From an uncultured Desulfovibrio sp. (GTDB lineage: Bacteria; Desulfobacterota; Desulfovibrionia; Desulfovibrionales; Desulfovibrionaceae), in assembly GCF_902477725.1 (NCBI RefSeq), contig NZ_CABSIF010000015.1:1-64000 (forward strand): DNA of 64,000 bases, in the 5' to 3' direction. Under the pieces are notes generated by a model that was given only the letters and a program-made list of their open reading frames with translations, did not search any database and had not been told where the DNA came from. Positions 24,139 to 33,684 of the stretch are shown here, piece by piece (the first letter of the stretch is position 1; each line of letters begins with the position of its first letter). Both the position numbers and the translations under genes were made by a program.

Positions 24139-26799
24139 ATGCCCACAGCAGAGCAAAGCACCAGAGAGAAGAAAGGCGCGTTATGCAACTGCAACAGGCG
24201 CATGCTTGCCATCACGGCGGCGTCCCTTCTTTTTCTGCTGACGATCATCTGGTCGGCAACCCTGTGGGACATTGCGCGCTCAGAAAAAGAAGTTCAGTCT
24301 AACGTTGAAATTACCACGCGCACCCTGGCCCGCGCCCTGAGCGAGCACATGCTGTCCACAATCAAGCGCCTTGAGCTTGCCATCAAGGAACTGGATGCAG
24401 CATGGACTCCAGACCAAAAGGATATCCGCGCAGAAGCGGAGGGGCTGAAAAAAATCATCGGCGATCTGGCGCTGCAAATTTCCATAGTTGAACCTGACGG
24501 CCTTGTTGCCTATTCAACCCTGCCGCACATTGCGGGCATAAGCATAGCCGACAGAGAACACTTTAGTGTGCACCTCACCCCGCCCTGGCGGGAAATTCAT
24601 GTTGGCAGGCCAGTTTTGGGCCGCGTTTCCGGCAAATGGACCATCCAGTTTTCCAGCCCCATTGTCCGGCAAGACAAACTTGTCGGCGTCATTGTTATTT
24701 CTGTTGAACCAGACTACTTTGCCTCATTTTTTCGCAGCCTTGGCCTTGATGCGCAAGATTCCATCGACGTCATCCGCTCGGACGGCACACTGCTTGTGCG
24801 CTCCACAGGAGCGGGCCTCATCTACGGGCATATCATCAGCGGCACAGCCTACCTGCAAGCAAACTCCCCCATCAGCGGCAACTTTCGCCGTCCTTCGCAG
24901 ATTGACGGCATTGAACGGATATTCGGCTATTACAAGATTGGCCAGTATGGGCTGACCTTTGTGGTTGGCAGCGCGGTGGGCAACGCCTTTGCGCCCTTTG
25001 AGCAGATACGCTCCGCCACGCTATGCGCGGCGGCGCTGGTATCAGCCCTGCTGGTGGCTCTGGCCTTTCTTGCCTACGACAGCCTCCGCCGCCGCGATGA
25101 AGCCGAAAAACAGCTGGAGCTTACGGGACAGGTATTTGATTTCACTGGCGAGGCCATCTGCATAACAGACAGTGAAACAAGCATTCTGGCCGTCAACGAA
25201 TCGTTTTGCCGCCTCACGGGATTTTCGCAACCGGAGATAATCGGCAAGACCCCGCGCGTGCTGGCCTCAGGCCGTCACGGGCCGGAATTTTACAGGCACA
25301 TGTGGGATCAGCTGTTTTCCAACGGCTGGTGGGAAGGCGAAATCTGGAACAAGAAAAAGGACGGCACCTTTTACCTTGAATGGCTGAACATCAAGGTAGT
25401 GCGCAACCTGCGCGGGGTCATAACCAACTATATCGGCGTGTTTGCCGACATCAAAAAAATCGCCGTAACCCAAAGGCGCATTGAGTTTCTGGCCACGCAC
25501 GATGAACTGACGCAGTTGCCCAACCGCGCCGTGTTTTGCGACCGCTTGCAAAAAGCGCTGGATTGCTACCCGCCCACCAGTTGCCAGTTTGCTGTTGCCT
25601 TTATCGACATTGATGATTTTAAAATAGTCAATGATTCCATCGGGCATGCGGCGGGCGACAGCCTGCTTAAAGAAATGGCCCTCCGCCTCACCACCGCAGC
25701 GGGCGCGGATGCCGTTGTTTCACGCTTTGGCGGCGATGAGTTTACTCTGCTGCTGGAAAATGTGGACGATGCCAAGGCTGCGGCCACTGCGCAACGCATC
25801 ATTGAATCATTACGCCAGCCCATTTCTGTATGCGGCTTTGAAATCTACGCCGGGGTCAGCATTGGCATAGCCGTGTATCCGCAGCATGGCAGCGACATAA
25901 GCACTCTTTTGCAAAATGCCGATATTGCCATGTACCATGCCAAAGGGCAGGGTAAAAACACTTTCAGCTTCTTTAATGACGAGTTGCAGATCAAGGCGGC
26001 CATCCAGCTACAGATAGAGAGCGGCTTGCCGCGCGCCATTACAGAAAACGAGCTGGTTTTGCACTACCAGCCGCAGGTGGAACTGGATTCCGGTCGCATA
26101 ATCGGGCTTGAAGCCCTTGTGCGCTGGCAGCATCCCAATGACGGGCTGCTGTTCCCCGGCAAGTTCATTCCCCAGGCGGAAAAAACACGCCTTATCGACA
26201 AACTGGGCGAATGGGTTGCCGACAGTGCCGCCGCGCAGATCGAGCAGTGGCGCGCCGCAGGGCTCAACCCGCCCAAGGTTTCCATTAATATTTCACCATC
26301 GCAGTTTTTGCGTGGCGCGGCCTTGCCCATGATTGAGCGTATTCTCAACAAATATTCCATTCCGCCGTATCTGCTCGCCATTGAGCTGACAGAAAGCGCC
26401 CTTATGACCGACCCCAAGGAGGCCCGCCGCGCTCTGGGCAGGTTCCGCGATATGGGGCTGGAAATTTCCATTGACGATTTTGGCACCGGCTTTTCTTCGC
26501 TGTCGTCCCTGCGCCACTACCCCATCAACCGGCTCAAGATAGATCAGTCTTTTGTGCGGGATCTGGACGAGGCCCCGGATGCCTGCGCCATCACGCAGAC
26601 GGTCATTGATCTGGCAAAATATCTGGGCATAGCCTCCATTGCGGAAGGCATTGAAAACGAAGGGCAATTCACCAAGATCAAAATGATGGGCTGCAATATC
26701 GGGCAGGGATTCTTTTTCGCAAAAGCGCTTTCAGTGGAAGATCTGGAAAAAAGAGGATTCGTCAGCACCGGGCCTGCAATTATCACGCGCGACCAGTAG
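24139..26799 (+). CDS. Membrane sensor with PAS, GGDEF and EAL domains
   Basis: An 886-residue c-di-GMP enzyme. A transmembrane helix (about 25-45) and another near 300-320 enclose a Cache-like periplasmic sensor. Then come a PAS domain (GQVFDFTGEAICITDSETS), a GGDEF domain with intact FGGDEF, and an EAL domain with EALVRW, NISPSQF, ELTES, IDDFGTGFSSL, KIDQSF and AEGIEN. All catalytic residues for both cyclase and phosphodiesterase are present, so either activity or a switch between them is possible. The ligand of the sensor is unknown. Its 3' end overlaps the convergent diguanylate cyclase gene by 17 bases. Confidence 0.93.
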   Translation: MPTAEQSTREKKGALCNCNRRMLAITAASLLFLLTIIWSATLWDIARSEKEVQSNVEITTRTLARALSEHMLSTIKRLELAIKELDAAWTPDQKDIRAEAEGLKKIIGDLALQISIVEPDGLVAYSTLPHIAGISIADREHFSVHLTPPWREIHVGRPVLGRVSGKWTIQFSSPIVRQDKLVGVIVISVEPDYFASFFRSLGLDAQDSIDVIRSDGTLLVRSTGAGLIYGHIISGTAYLQANSPISGNFRRPSQIDGIERIFGYYKIGQYGLTFVVGSAVGNAFAPFEQIRSATLCAAALVSALLVALAFLAYDSLRRRDEAEKQLELTGQVFDFTGEAICITDSETSILAVNESFCRLTGFSQPEIIGKTPRVLASGRHGPEFYRHMWDQLFSNGWWEGEIWNKKKDGTFYLEWLNIKVVRNLRGVITNYIGVFADIKKIAVTQRRIEFLATHDELTQLPNRAVFCDRLQKALDCYPPTSCQFAVAFIDIDDFKIVNDSIGHAAGDSLLKEMALRLTTAAGADAVVSRFGGDEFTLLLENVDDAKAAATAQRIIESLRQPISVCGFEIYAGVSIGIAVYPQHGSDISTLLQNADIAMYHAKGQGKNTFSFFNDELQIKAAIQLQIESGLPRAITENELVLHYQPQVELDSGRIIGLEALVRWQHPNDGLLFPGKFIPQAEKTRLIDKLGEWVADSAAAQIEQWRAAGLNPPKVSINISPSQFLRGAALPMIERILNKYSIPPYLLAIELTESALMTDPKEARRALGRFRDMGLEISIDDFGTGFSSLSSLRHYPINRLKIDQSFVRDLDEAPDACAITQTVIDLAKYLGIASIAEGIENEGQFTKIKMMGCNIGQGFFFAKALSVEDLEKRGFVSTGPAIITRDQ

Positions 26800-28012
26800 C
26801 CCCCTCCGCTCCGGCGGAGTGCACCACGGTATTCTTGCCCCTGGCCTTTGCGGCGTACAGGGCGGCATCTGCCGCGCGCAGCAGTTCACGCCTGTTTTTC
26901 TTTCCCGTGGGTTCCAGCACGGCAACTCCGGCGCTCACGGTAACAACATTGTCATGCCTGCCCGTGACATGCTCAATGCGCATCTGTGCAAAAGCCCGCA
27001 CCACATCCTCCGCCAGCGCAAGCGCCTCTGTAGCTCCCATGCCAGGCAGAATCAGGGCAAACTCCTCCCCGCCATAACGGGCGGCGACATCCGTAGCGCG
27101 TCGGGCATGCGCTTGCAGAACCTGCGCCAGCTTGCGCAGGCATTCGTCGCCTTCCTGATGGCCGTACTGGTCATTGTAGTTCTTGAAGTCGTCAACATCC
27201 AGAATCACAATCGCCATGCCAAGCCGCCCACGCACGGCCCGCTTCCATTCGCTCTCATACGCGGCATCAAACTTGCGCCTGTTGGCAAGGCTGGTGAGGG
27301 CGTCAGTCTCCGACATATCCTGAAGTTCTTCGTTGGCGACCCGCAGTTCCGCCTCCATTCTGGCAAATGTCATGGCGATGATGCTGAAAGTCAAAATTGA
27401 GGCAATGAACATTGCCATGAGCAACATGGCCTTGGCCATGTCATCCGGCCCGGAGGGAAGGCACTGCACAGAGTTGAAGGCATTGTACGCGCGCAGCACA
27501 AACACTGCCCCAAGAACAGCAAACATCGCCGACAGCAGGGATTGCGTCGCATGCCGTTTCCAGCCCTTGACCACATACGGTTCAAAACCGATGCGGAGAA
27601 ACATGAAAGCCATGCCAAGTGAAAAGACGGCAACTCTTGTGCACGTGTTGAAATCAACAAACATATAATAGGCGATTACGGCTGAAACCACCGCAAAAAC
27701 ACCGTAGTTTACTGCCATGCGACGCTTCGGCCTGACACCGCCATACAGCAACAGGCCACGGAACAGAAAAACCCCGGAGAGCAGCATCAGCACGCCGCCA
27801 GAATAGAGGGAAAGCAAAAAATCAAAGGGACGGAAATAGTTGAGAAACAGCCCTACAGACCAGGAAACCAGCCCGAGCGTCATACTCCCGAACCCAGGAT
27901 AGGTTCGGCGGTACAGGTACGTATACACAAGCACGGAAGACAGCGAAAAATAGAGAGCCGCCACGAGAACTGCCATGGTGAAGGCATCAAAGTTGCTCAA
28001 AAGATCAATCAT
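26783..28012 (-). CDS. Membrane diguanylate cyclase
   Basis: A 409-residue protein. The first 215 residues form about six to seven hydrophobic helices, and the C-terminal part is a GGDEF domain with intact RYGGEEFALILPG and DVDDFKNYND. It should make c-di-GMP; the RxxD inhibitory site is not evident. I used the ATG at 28012; a TTG two codons earlier is possible. The gene runs convergent to the GGDEF-EAL gene and overlaps it, so the two c-di-GMP enzymes could interfere with each other's transcription. Confidence 0.9.
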   Translation of the reverse strand: MIDLLSNFDAFTMAVLVAALYFSLSSVLVYTYLYRRTYPGFGSMTLGLVSWSVGLFLNYFRPFDFLLSLYSGGVLMLLSGVFLFRGLLLYGGVRPKRRMAVNYGVFAVVSAVIAYYMFVDFNTCTRVAVFSLGMAFMFLRIGFEPYVVKGWKRHATQSLLSAMFAVLGAVFVLRAYNAFNSVQCLPSGPDDMAKAMLLMAMFIASILTFSIIAMTFARMEAELRVANEELQDMSETDALTSLANRRKFDAAYESEWKRAVRGRLGMAIVILDVDDFKNYNDQYGHQEGDECLRKLAQVLQAHARRATDVAARYGGEEFALILPGMGATEALALAEDVVRAFAQMRIEHVTGRHDNVVTVSAGVAVLEPTGKKNRRELLRAADAALYAAKARGKNTVVHSAGAEGATGRA

Positions 28013-28284
28013 TGGCAACTATCCGTAACGGTTGGGAATAAACCAAAAATTTCAGAATGCCCCAGAAACATTGAGCAAGATTAGCATGTTGATGCATACC
28101 TGAAAAGGCGCAAATACTCCCCCGACCTGCCAGGGCAAGAGCACGCCTTTTGCGCCACCGCCCATTTCCGCCAGGTTGACCTGCGCAGTGCTTCACGCGT
28201 AAGGCCACGAGGTGGCTGCAACCTGCCGTGTTGCCAGTTGAATACGTTCCATCCCGGCCCTGATGCCGGATCAGCGAAGGCCTT

Positions 28285-29016
28285 ATGGATATTCCTGTTC
28301 TTGTAGTTGTGATCGCATGGTTTGTGGGCGGTTTTGTTTCAGGTGCAAGCGGCATCGGCGGCGCCATGATCGCCCTGCCCCTTGCGGCCCTGTTTATTCC
28401 CATTCAGGTTGTCATCGCCCTGAGCTGCATACTTAATCTTGTTATGGACGGCATGATAGCCGCCATGCATTTTCGGTACTGCAAGGTTCGCGCGCTGTAC
28501 CCCCTGTTTGCCGGGGCCATCCCCGGCTCCATCATCGGCCTTTTCATTCTCCAGATGGTTCCTGGCAGCATGCTCCAGGGCATGACCGGCGTACTCCTGC
28601 TGGCATTTGTGCTGTGGCAGAGCCGCTCGCGCCTCAGCCAGACCGGGCAGGAATCCTGGTTCAAGGGCGGGCTTGCGGGCTTTGCCTCGGGCGTGCTTGG
28701 GTCGGCCATCTCTTTTGACGGCCCCCCTGTGGGAGCCTACGGCCTTTATGCCGGGTGGGCTCCACGGATATTTCTCGGCACGCTGGGGATATTTTTTATC
28801 ATCAGGGCTTCGCTGACCTGCGTACTCCAGGCCGGAGCGGGACTGTACACGCCCGAAGTGCTGCGCTACGCCGCATATGGCTTGCCTGCCACGGTGCTGG
28901 GCACGCTGTGCGCCTTCCCTGTAGCGAAAAAAATCAACCCTGAACGTTTCCGCACCGTACTGCGCGGCATCATTGCCGCTGCGGCTCTGGTCTGCATCTG
29001 GCGGGCATGGCTGTAG
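28285..29016 (+). CDS. TauE/SafE-family sulfite or organosulfonate exporter
   Basis: A 243-residue protein with about eight hydrophobic helices. The family pattern GGFVSGASGIGGAMIALPL occurs near the N-terminus and is repeated in weaker form as GGLAGFASGVLGSAISFDGPP in the second half. The TSUP family moves sulfite, sulfonates or related anions. In a sulfur-metabolising organism, export of sulfite or a sulfonate is plausible, but the substrate is not shown. It is monocistronic, and a terminator follows. Confidence 0.85.
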   Translation: MDIPVLVVVIAWFVGGFVSGASGIGGAMIALPLAALFIPIQVVIALSCILNLVMDGMIAAMHFRYCKVRALYPLFAGAIPGSIIGLFILQMVPGSMLQGMTGVLLLAFVLWQSRSRLSQTGQESWFKGGLAGFASGVLGSAISFDGPPVGAYGLYAGWAPRIFLGTLGIFFIIRASLTCVLQAGAGLYTPEVLRYAAYGLPATVLGTLCAFPVAKKINPERFRTVLRGIIAAAALVCIWRAWL

Positions 29017-29048
29017 CGCTCAACCACTTGCAACCTTCCATCAGTAGT

Positions 29049-29072
29049 GGCCTCCTCGCGGAGGCCTTTTCT
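29049..29072 (+). terminator. Terminator of the TauE/SafE gene
   Basis: Seven-base GC-rich stem GGCCTCC / GGAGGCC with a TCGC loop, followed by TTTTCTTT. Confidence 0.8.
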
Positions 29073-29159
29073 TTGCGGCAAAAGCAAAGCCCGCACCAAA
29101 CAGGCGCTTGCCCCGGCCGTGATACAAATTTGTAATCCATTGTGTCTTTATGAGGACAA

Positions 29160-29177
29160 TAAAACAATATTGTTTTA
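29160..29177. promoter_or_regulatory. 18-bp perfect palindrome upstream of the binding-protein gene
   Basis: TAAAACAATATTGTTTTA is perfectly symmetric and lies about 110 bases before the ATG at 29287. Its core AAAAC-N6-GTTTT recurs at 31178, 31218 and, with one arm mismatch, at 34363 within the same gene cluster. It is a candidate operator. Confidence 0.6.
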
Positions 29178-29286
29178 GTAATCCCCTGTTTTTTCAATTA
29201 AAAATATTTAATATGCTGAAATAGAACAACTTTAAACTTTGGCAGTCATGTTGCAATACCCTCTGCAAAATCTGGAGGGTTTTCGT

Positions 29287-30123
29287 ATGAATATGTTGCT
29301 GAAAAAAGTTGTGGTTGGTGCAGCGCTGGCAAGTTCGCTCCTCATGGGCGCCAATACCGCTCGTGCCGACCTGCTTGCGGATATCAAGGCCAAGGGCGAA
29401 ATCGTCATTGGCACCGAAGCCCGTTTTACGCCGTTTGAATTTATGGAAAACGGCAAAATCGTGGGCTACAGCACCGACCTGCTTGAAGTCATCATGAAGG
29501 ACATGCCCAGCGTTAAGGTCAAGCGCATGGATATTCCCTTTCAGGGCATCCTGCCCGGCCTGAGCGCTAAAAAATTTGACTATATCGTCACGTCTGTCAC
29601 CGCCACCAAGGAACGCAACGAGCACTACGCCCTGAGCGTGCCCGTGGCTGACGCCACTGTGGCCATGCTGGTGCGCGCAGACAGCCCCTTTGCAAAGCCC
29701 GAAGACATGAGCGGCAAAACCGTGGGCTGCCAGACCGGCTCCGCCCAGATCAAGGCCATCGACCTGCTTGCCGAAAAACTTGGCGGCAAGGACAAAATCA
29801 AGGTCAAGGAATACGTGGCCTTTGACGAAGCCTACGCCGACCTTGCCGCAGGACGCCTTGACGGCGTGGCGCAGTCCTACCCCAACCTTGCGGATGTTAT
29901 CAAACGCCGCCCCGGCGTGTTCAAGATCCTCACCCCGCCCTTTGGCCCCAAAGTCTACTTTACCTGGGTTGGCCGCAACGATGCGGACAGCGCAAGCCTT
30001 GCGGCTTTCTTTGATGACGGGCTGCGCAAGCTCATCACCAGCGGCAAAATGGCGGAGCTTCAGCAGAAGTGGTTTGGCTTCACCATGGATATTCCCACAG
30101 AGCTGCCCGCGCCCGTTCAATAG
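29287..30123 (+). CDS. Periplasmic amino-acid-type ABC substrate-binding protein
   Basis: A 278-residue SBP_bac_3 protein with a classical signal peptide (MNMLLKKVVVGAALASSLLM, cleavage near ARA-DL). The ligand fold begins GEIVIGTEARFTPFEF and continues with FQGILPGLSAKKFDYIV and SVTATKERNEHYALS. The ATG at 29287 follows GGAGGG. It supplies the importer encoded by the two permease genes and the ATPase downstream. The linked ureohydrolases suggest a basic or guanidino ligand (arginine, agmatine, guanidinobutyrate or similar). A stem-loop after the gene probably limits read-through, so binding protein is made in excess. Confidence 0.9.
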   Translation: MNMLLKKVVVGAALASSLLMGANTARADLLADIKAKGEIVIGTEARFTPFEFMENGKIVGYSTDLLEVIMKDMPSVKVKRMDIPFQGILPGLSAKKFDYIVTSVTATKERNEHYALSVPVADATVAMLVRADSPFAKPEDMSGKTVGCQTGSAQIKAIDLLAEKLGGKDKIKVKEYVAFDEAYADLAAGRLDGVAQSYPNLADVIKRRPGVFKILTPPFGPKVYFTWVGRNDADSASLAAFFDDGLRKLITSGKMAELQQKWFGFTMDIPTELPAPVQ

Positions 30124-30143
30124 CCTTTCCTTCCTTCACACAT

Positions 30144-30176
30144 GGCCCCGGTCTTATGAGGCCGGGGCCTTACTTT
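30144..30176 (+). terminator. Stem-loop after the binding-protein gene
   Basis: GGCCCCGG pairs with CCGGGGCC around an eight- to ten-base loop, then TTACTTTG. Without a clean T-run it is more likely a leaky terminator or mRNA-stabilising hairpin. Confidence 0.6.
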
Positions 30177-30208
30177 GCCAGTTTGCACATTATTTCAGGA
30201 GAATAGGT

Positions 30209-31168
30209 ATGAGTCCGGTCAATTCCTTACAATCCCCCCGGTTTTGCGGCATCCGCACCTTCATGCGGCAACCGGCGGCAACGGGCGAAACCCCGCAATC
30301 CGATGTTTCCGTTATCGGTGTTCCCTTTGACAGCGGCGTCTCATACCGCCCCGGCACCAGATTCGGCCCTGCGGCCATTCGCGAGGCCTCAACCCTGCTC
30401 AAGCCATATTCGTCAGAACTTGATGTGGACGTGAACGAGAGCTTCACCATTGCCGACCATGGCGACATAGACACCATACCCGGCTATATGGAAGACAGCT
30501 TTGCCGCCATCACCAGCGGCCTGAAGCCCTTTTTCGCCTCCAAAACCCTGCCCGTCATTCTTGGCGGCGACCACAGCATCAGCCTGGCAAACCTGCGCGC
30601 CGTGCATGCGGCGCATGGGCCAGTGGCCCTGCTCCATTTTGACGCGCACAGCGACACCATACCCAGCTATTACGGCAAGCCCTACAATCACGGCACCCCC
30701 TTTTACTGGGCGCTGAAAGAAGGCCTCATCCTGCCCCAGCATTCCACGCAGATCGGCATTCGCGGGCCGCTCTACAGCCGCAACGCCCTTGACTGGCCCC
30801 GCCAGCAGGGCCTGCGCATCATCATGGGGCACGAGGCCCACGCGATGGGGCCGGAGGCTGTGATACGCGAGGCTCTTGCGCGCATTGGCGATGCCCCTGT
30901 GTTTCTGAGCTTTGACATTGATTTTCTTGATGCGGCCTATGCCCCCGGCACCGGCACGCCAGAAGTGGAAGGGTTCACCACCTACGAGGCCATGACCCTT
31001 GTGCGCGGCATCTGCAGCAAGTGCCGCGCTGTTGGCATGGATCTGGTGGAAGTGCTGCCCGACAAGGACGTGGCGGGCATTACCGCTCTGGCAGGAGCCT
31101 CTGTGGTCTTTGCCTTTCTTGCGGCGCAGGCGGCCTTTCGAGGCGTGCAGCCCCGGACCGCAGATTGA
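30209..31168 (+). CDS. Ureohydrolase (agmatinase/guanidinobutyrase family), paralog 1
   Basis: A 319-residue arginase-superfamily enzyme. The dimanganese ligands are in VILGGDHSISL, LLHFDAHSDT and SFDIDFLDAAYAPGTGTPE. The N-terminal SPRFCGIRTFMRQP and the IGVPFDSG segment fit the agmatinase/guanidinobutyrase branch, which splits a guanidino group to give urea and an amine. The ATG has AGGAGA upstream; the long open frame before it overlaps the binding-protein gene out of frame and is not coding. A second paralog lies at 34379. Exact substrate cannot be read from sequence. Confidence 0.9.
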   Translation: MSPVNSLQSPRFCGIRTFMRQPAATGETPQSDVSVIGVPFDSGVSYRPGTRFGPAAIREASTLLKPYSSELDVDVNESFTIADHGDIDTIPGYMEDSFAAITSGLKPFFASKTLPVILGGDHSISLANLRAVHAAHGPVALLHFDAHSDTIPSYYGKPYNHGTPFYWALKEGLILPQHSTQIGIRGPLYSRNALDWPRQQGLRIIMGHEAHAMGPEAVIREALARIGDAPVFLSFDIDFLDAAYAPGTGTPEVEGFTTYEAMTLVRGICSKCRAVGMDLVEVLPDKDVAGITALAGASVVFAFLAAQAAFRGVQPRTAD

Positions 31169-31177
31169 TCGTATAAT

Positions 31178-31233
31178 GAAACAAAAATGTTTTGCATAAA
31201 TCCAACATCCCGAAATCAAAACTTTTTTGTTTT
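31178..31233. promoter_or_regulatory. Two further AAAAC-N6-GTTTT sites
   Basis: GAAAC-N6-GTTTT at 31178-31193 and AAAAC-N6-GTTTT at 31218-31233, exactly 40 bases apart, in the 253-base gap before the permease genes. They share half-sites and spacing with the palindrome at 29160-29177. Confidence 0.55.
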
Positions 31234-31421
31234 CATGGTCCTCTGAGAAATATCAATCAAAAATGAGCAACTTACTGTAAATAAATAATAAATGCCGCAA
31301 TGGCATCCAGTTTGCTCAAAACACCATACTGACAGGCGGGGAGCCGTGCCGCAGGGGAGTCCCTCCCACTGTTCCCCGCCGGAAACGCCCAACCGAGTGG
31401 ATGCATCCACAGCAGGCTATC

Positions 31422-32063
31422 ATGAACGAATGCAGCTTCATCCTTTCCATCATGCCGGAGCTGCTCCAGGGCGCAATAACTTCGGTTTTTGTGGCTATGG
31501 CGGCAATCTCGCTGGGTGTTGTGCTCGGCATTTCGGTGTGCCAGATGCGGCGGTCGCAGTTTTGGGGCTTCAAGCGGGCGGCGGGGCTGTACATCAGCTT
31601 TATGCGGGGCATTCCCGTGCTGGTGATTTTGTTTCTGCTGTTCTACCTGCCCTCGGCAGTCAATATTGAAGTGCCCTCACTGCTGGTTGCCGTGCTGGCC
31701 CTTGGCCTCAACACCAGCGCCTTTCAGGCCGAAATTTATCGCGGCGGCTTCAACTCCATACCCGTGGGGCAGATCGAAGCGGCCAAGGCTCTAGGCCTCA
31801 GCCGCATGCGTATTCTCACGCGCATCCAGTTGCCGCAGGTGCTGTCGCTCACAGGACCGGAGCTGGTCAATGAGTTCATCATCCTGTTCAAGAACTCGTC
31901 ACTTATTTCTGTTATCGGCGTCACCGAACTCATGCGCCGCAGCGAGCAACTTGTGTCCACAACCTACAAGCCTGTGGAAGTATATCTGGCCGCAGCCATT
32001 ATTTATCTGACCCTGTGCCTGATTATTTCTCGCCTGGGCGAACGCCTCAAGGGGAAGCACTGA
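31422..32063 (+). CDS. Amino-acid ABC transporter permease 1
   Basis: A 213-residue inner-membrane protein of the HisM/GlnP family. It has five predicted helices and the ATPase-contact loop EAAKALGLSRMRILTRIQLPQV, which includes the EAA motif. It pairs with the next permease to form the channel. The ATG at 31422 follows AGCAGG at five-base spacing; an ATG at 31401 would add seven residues. Its stop overlaps the start of permease 2. Confidence 0.9.
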   Translation: MNECSFILSIMPELLQGAITSVFVAMAAISLGVVLGISVCQMRRSQFWGFKRAAGLYISFMRGIPVLVILFLLFYLPSAVNIEVPSLLVAVLALGLNTSAFQAEIYRGGFNSIPVGQIEAAKALGLSRMRILTRIQLPQVLSLTGPELVNEFIILFKNSSLISVIGVTELMRRSEQLVSTTYKPVEVYLAAAIIYLTLCLIISRLGERLKGKH

Positions 32064-32743
32064 TGGACGCCCTCACGACCTTTCTGGCCCGCTGGCAGAG
32101 TTTTTTGATTGAGAACGGCCCGGATTTTGGCGCAGCGCTCTGGGTGACCATCCGCATCAGTCTGGTCGCCATAGCATGCGGTCTGGCGCTGGGTTTTGCC
32201 GCAGAACTTGGCCGCCGCATCTGCCCCTGGCTGCGCAAGCCCGTTGCCTGCTATGTGGAGTTTTTTCGCGGCACGCCTCTGCTTATCCAGCTCTATCTGC
32301 TCTATTACGGCGGCCCCAGAATCGGCATCGTGCTGGATGCGGAACCCGCAGGAATGCTGGGCATGTCGCTCTATGCCGCCGCCTATTTTTGCGAAATCTT
32401 CCGCGCCGGATTCGAGTCCATACCCGAGGGTCAGCGCGAGGCGGCGCACTGCCTGGGCATTCGCCCCTGGCGCAGACTGTGGCGCATAGAATTGCCGCAG
32501 ATGGCCCAGATAGTTCTGCCGCCAGCAGTCAACCAGATCATCACGCTCATCAAGGATTCAGCGGTGCTTTCCATCATCACCGTGGCGGAACTGACCAAGA
32601 CCGCGACCCGCATCATGAACATCAGCTTTGAAATCGTCATGCCCCTGTGCCTGCTGGCGCTGCTCTACTGGGCCATTTCCGAGGCAGTGGCAGTTGTGTG
32701 CGGCAAGGCGGAAGCCCGCCTGACCAGACATTTGACGCGTTAG
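32063..32743 (+). CDS. Amino-acid ABC transporter permease 2
   Basis: A 226-residue HisM/GlnP-family membrane protein with the EAA loop REAAHCLGIRPWRRLWRIEL and the FRGTPLLIQLYLLYYG segment. It starts on the stop codon of permease 1 (TGATG), with AGGGGAAG as ribosome-binding site. It forms the second half of the importer channel. Confidence 0.9.
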   Translation: MDALTTFLARWQSFLIENGPDFGAALWVTIRISLVAIACGLALGFAAELGRRICPWLRKPVACYVEFFRGTPLLIQLYLLYYGGPRIGIVLDAEPAGMLGMSLYAAAYFCEIFRAGFESIPEGQREAAHCLGIRPWRRLWRIELPQMAQIVLPPAVNQIITLIKDSAVLSIITVAELTKTATRIMNISFEIVMPLCLLALLYWAISEAVAVVCGKAEARLTRHLTR

Positions 32744-32811
32744 CGCAGCATCAGACCCGCGCGAATTTGTACAGGAATCCGCGCCGCCAAGGCTCCAAAG
32801 GAGAACAGGTC

Positions 32812-33609
32812 ATGGAAGAAACAATCACCCCTGCCATCAGAATATGCGATGTGCGCAAGCGCTATGGGCAGCACGAAGTGCTTCAGGGCATTGATATGGA
32901 AGTCATGCCCAAGGAAGTGGTCTGCCTTATAGGCCCTTCCGGTTCCGGTAAAAGCACCCTCTTGCGCTGCGTCAACTTTCTTGAAGTGTACGACGAAGGC
33001 GAAATCATGGTTGAAGGCGCGCTCATGGGCTACGAGATGCAGTACAACGGCACCCGCCGCCGCGCCAGCGAAACACGCATTCGCGAAAGCAGGCGCGACC
33101 TCGGCATGGTGTTTCAACATTTCAACCTGTGGCCCCACATGACGGTGATGGAAAACGTCACCGAAGCGCTCATTTCCGTTGCTGGCAAAAGCCGCGCCGC
33201 CGCCGAAAAAAAAGGGATGGAATGCCTTGAACGCGTCGGCCTTGCCGAAAAGCGCAACAGCTACCCGGCCCAACTTTCCGGCGGGCAGCAACAGCGCGTT
33301 GCCATTGCGCGCGCCCTGGCAACGGAGCCGCGCATCATGCTGTTTGACGAGCCAACCTCAGCCCTCGACCCCGAGCTTGTGGGCGATGTGCTGCAAGTCA
33401 TGCGCAGCCTGGCCAACGATGGCATGACCATGCTCATAGTGACCCACGAAATGGGCTTTGCCGCCGAGGTGGCGGATCGGGTGGTCTTTATGGAAGGCGG
33501 GCACGTGGTGGAGCAAGGGCCGCCGGACAAACTTTTTCATACGCCGGAAAGCCCCCGCCTTGCGGCCTTTCTGAAAAGCTGGACGCACCGCAACGGACAG
33601 GTTGCCTAG
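32812..33609 (+). CDS. Amino-acid ABC transporter ATPase
   Basis: A 265-residue ATPase of the GlnQ/HisP group. Walker A is GPSGSGKST, the Q-loop MVFQHFNLWPHMTV, the signature LSGGQQQRV, Walker B IMLFDEPTSALDPE and the switch VTHEMGFA. AAAGGAG precedes the ATG at 32812. It energises the two permeases and is the fifth gene of the cluster. Confidence 0.93.
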   Translation: MEETITPAIRICDVRKRYGQHEVLQGIDMEVMPKEVVCLIGPSGSGKSTLLRCVNFLEVYDEGEIMVEGALMGYEMQYNGTRRRASETRIRESRRDLGMVFQHFNLWPHMTVMENVTEALISVAGKSRAAAEKKGMECLERVGLAEKRNSYPAQLSGGQQQRVAIARALATEPRIMLFDEPTSALDPELVGDVLQVMRSLANDGMTMLIVTHEMGFAAEVADRVVFMEGGHVVEQGPPDKLFHTPESPRLAAFLKSWTHRNGQVA

Positions 33610-33684
33610 CGCCTGTAGCACTGCCGCCAACATCAGTTACGAGCGGCAGACAGAATATCTGGCACAAGCCTTTGGCAGGAGAAC

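Noticed and set aside
29040..29286. Possible guanidine riboswitch upstream of the guanidino cluster
   Set aside because: I looked for ykkC-type and mini-ykkC ACGR hairpins and found none; only the palindrome is present.
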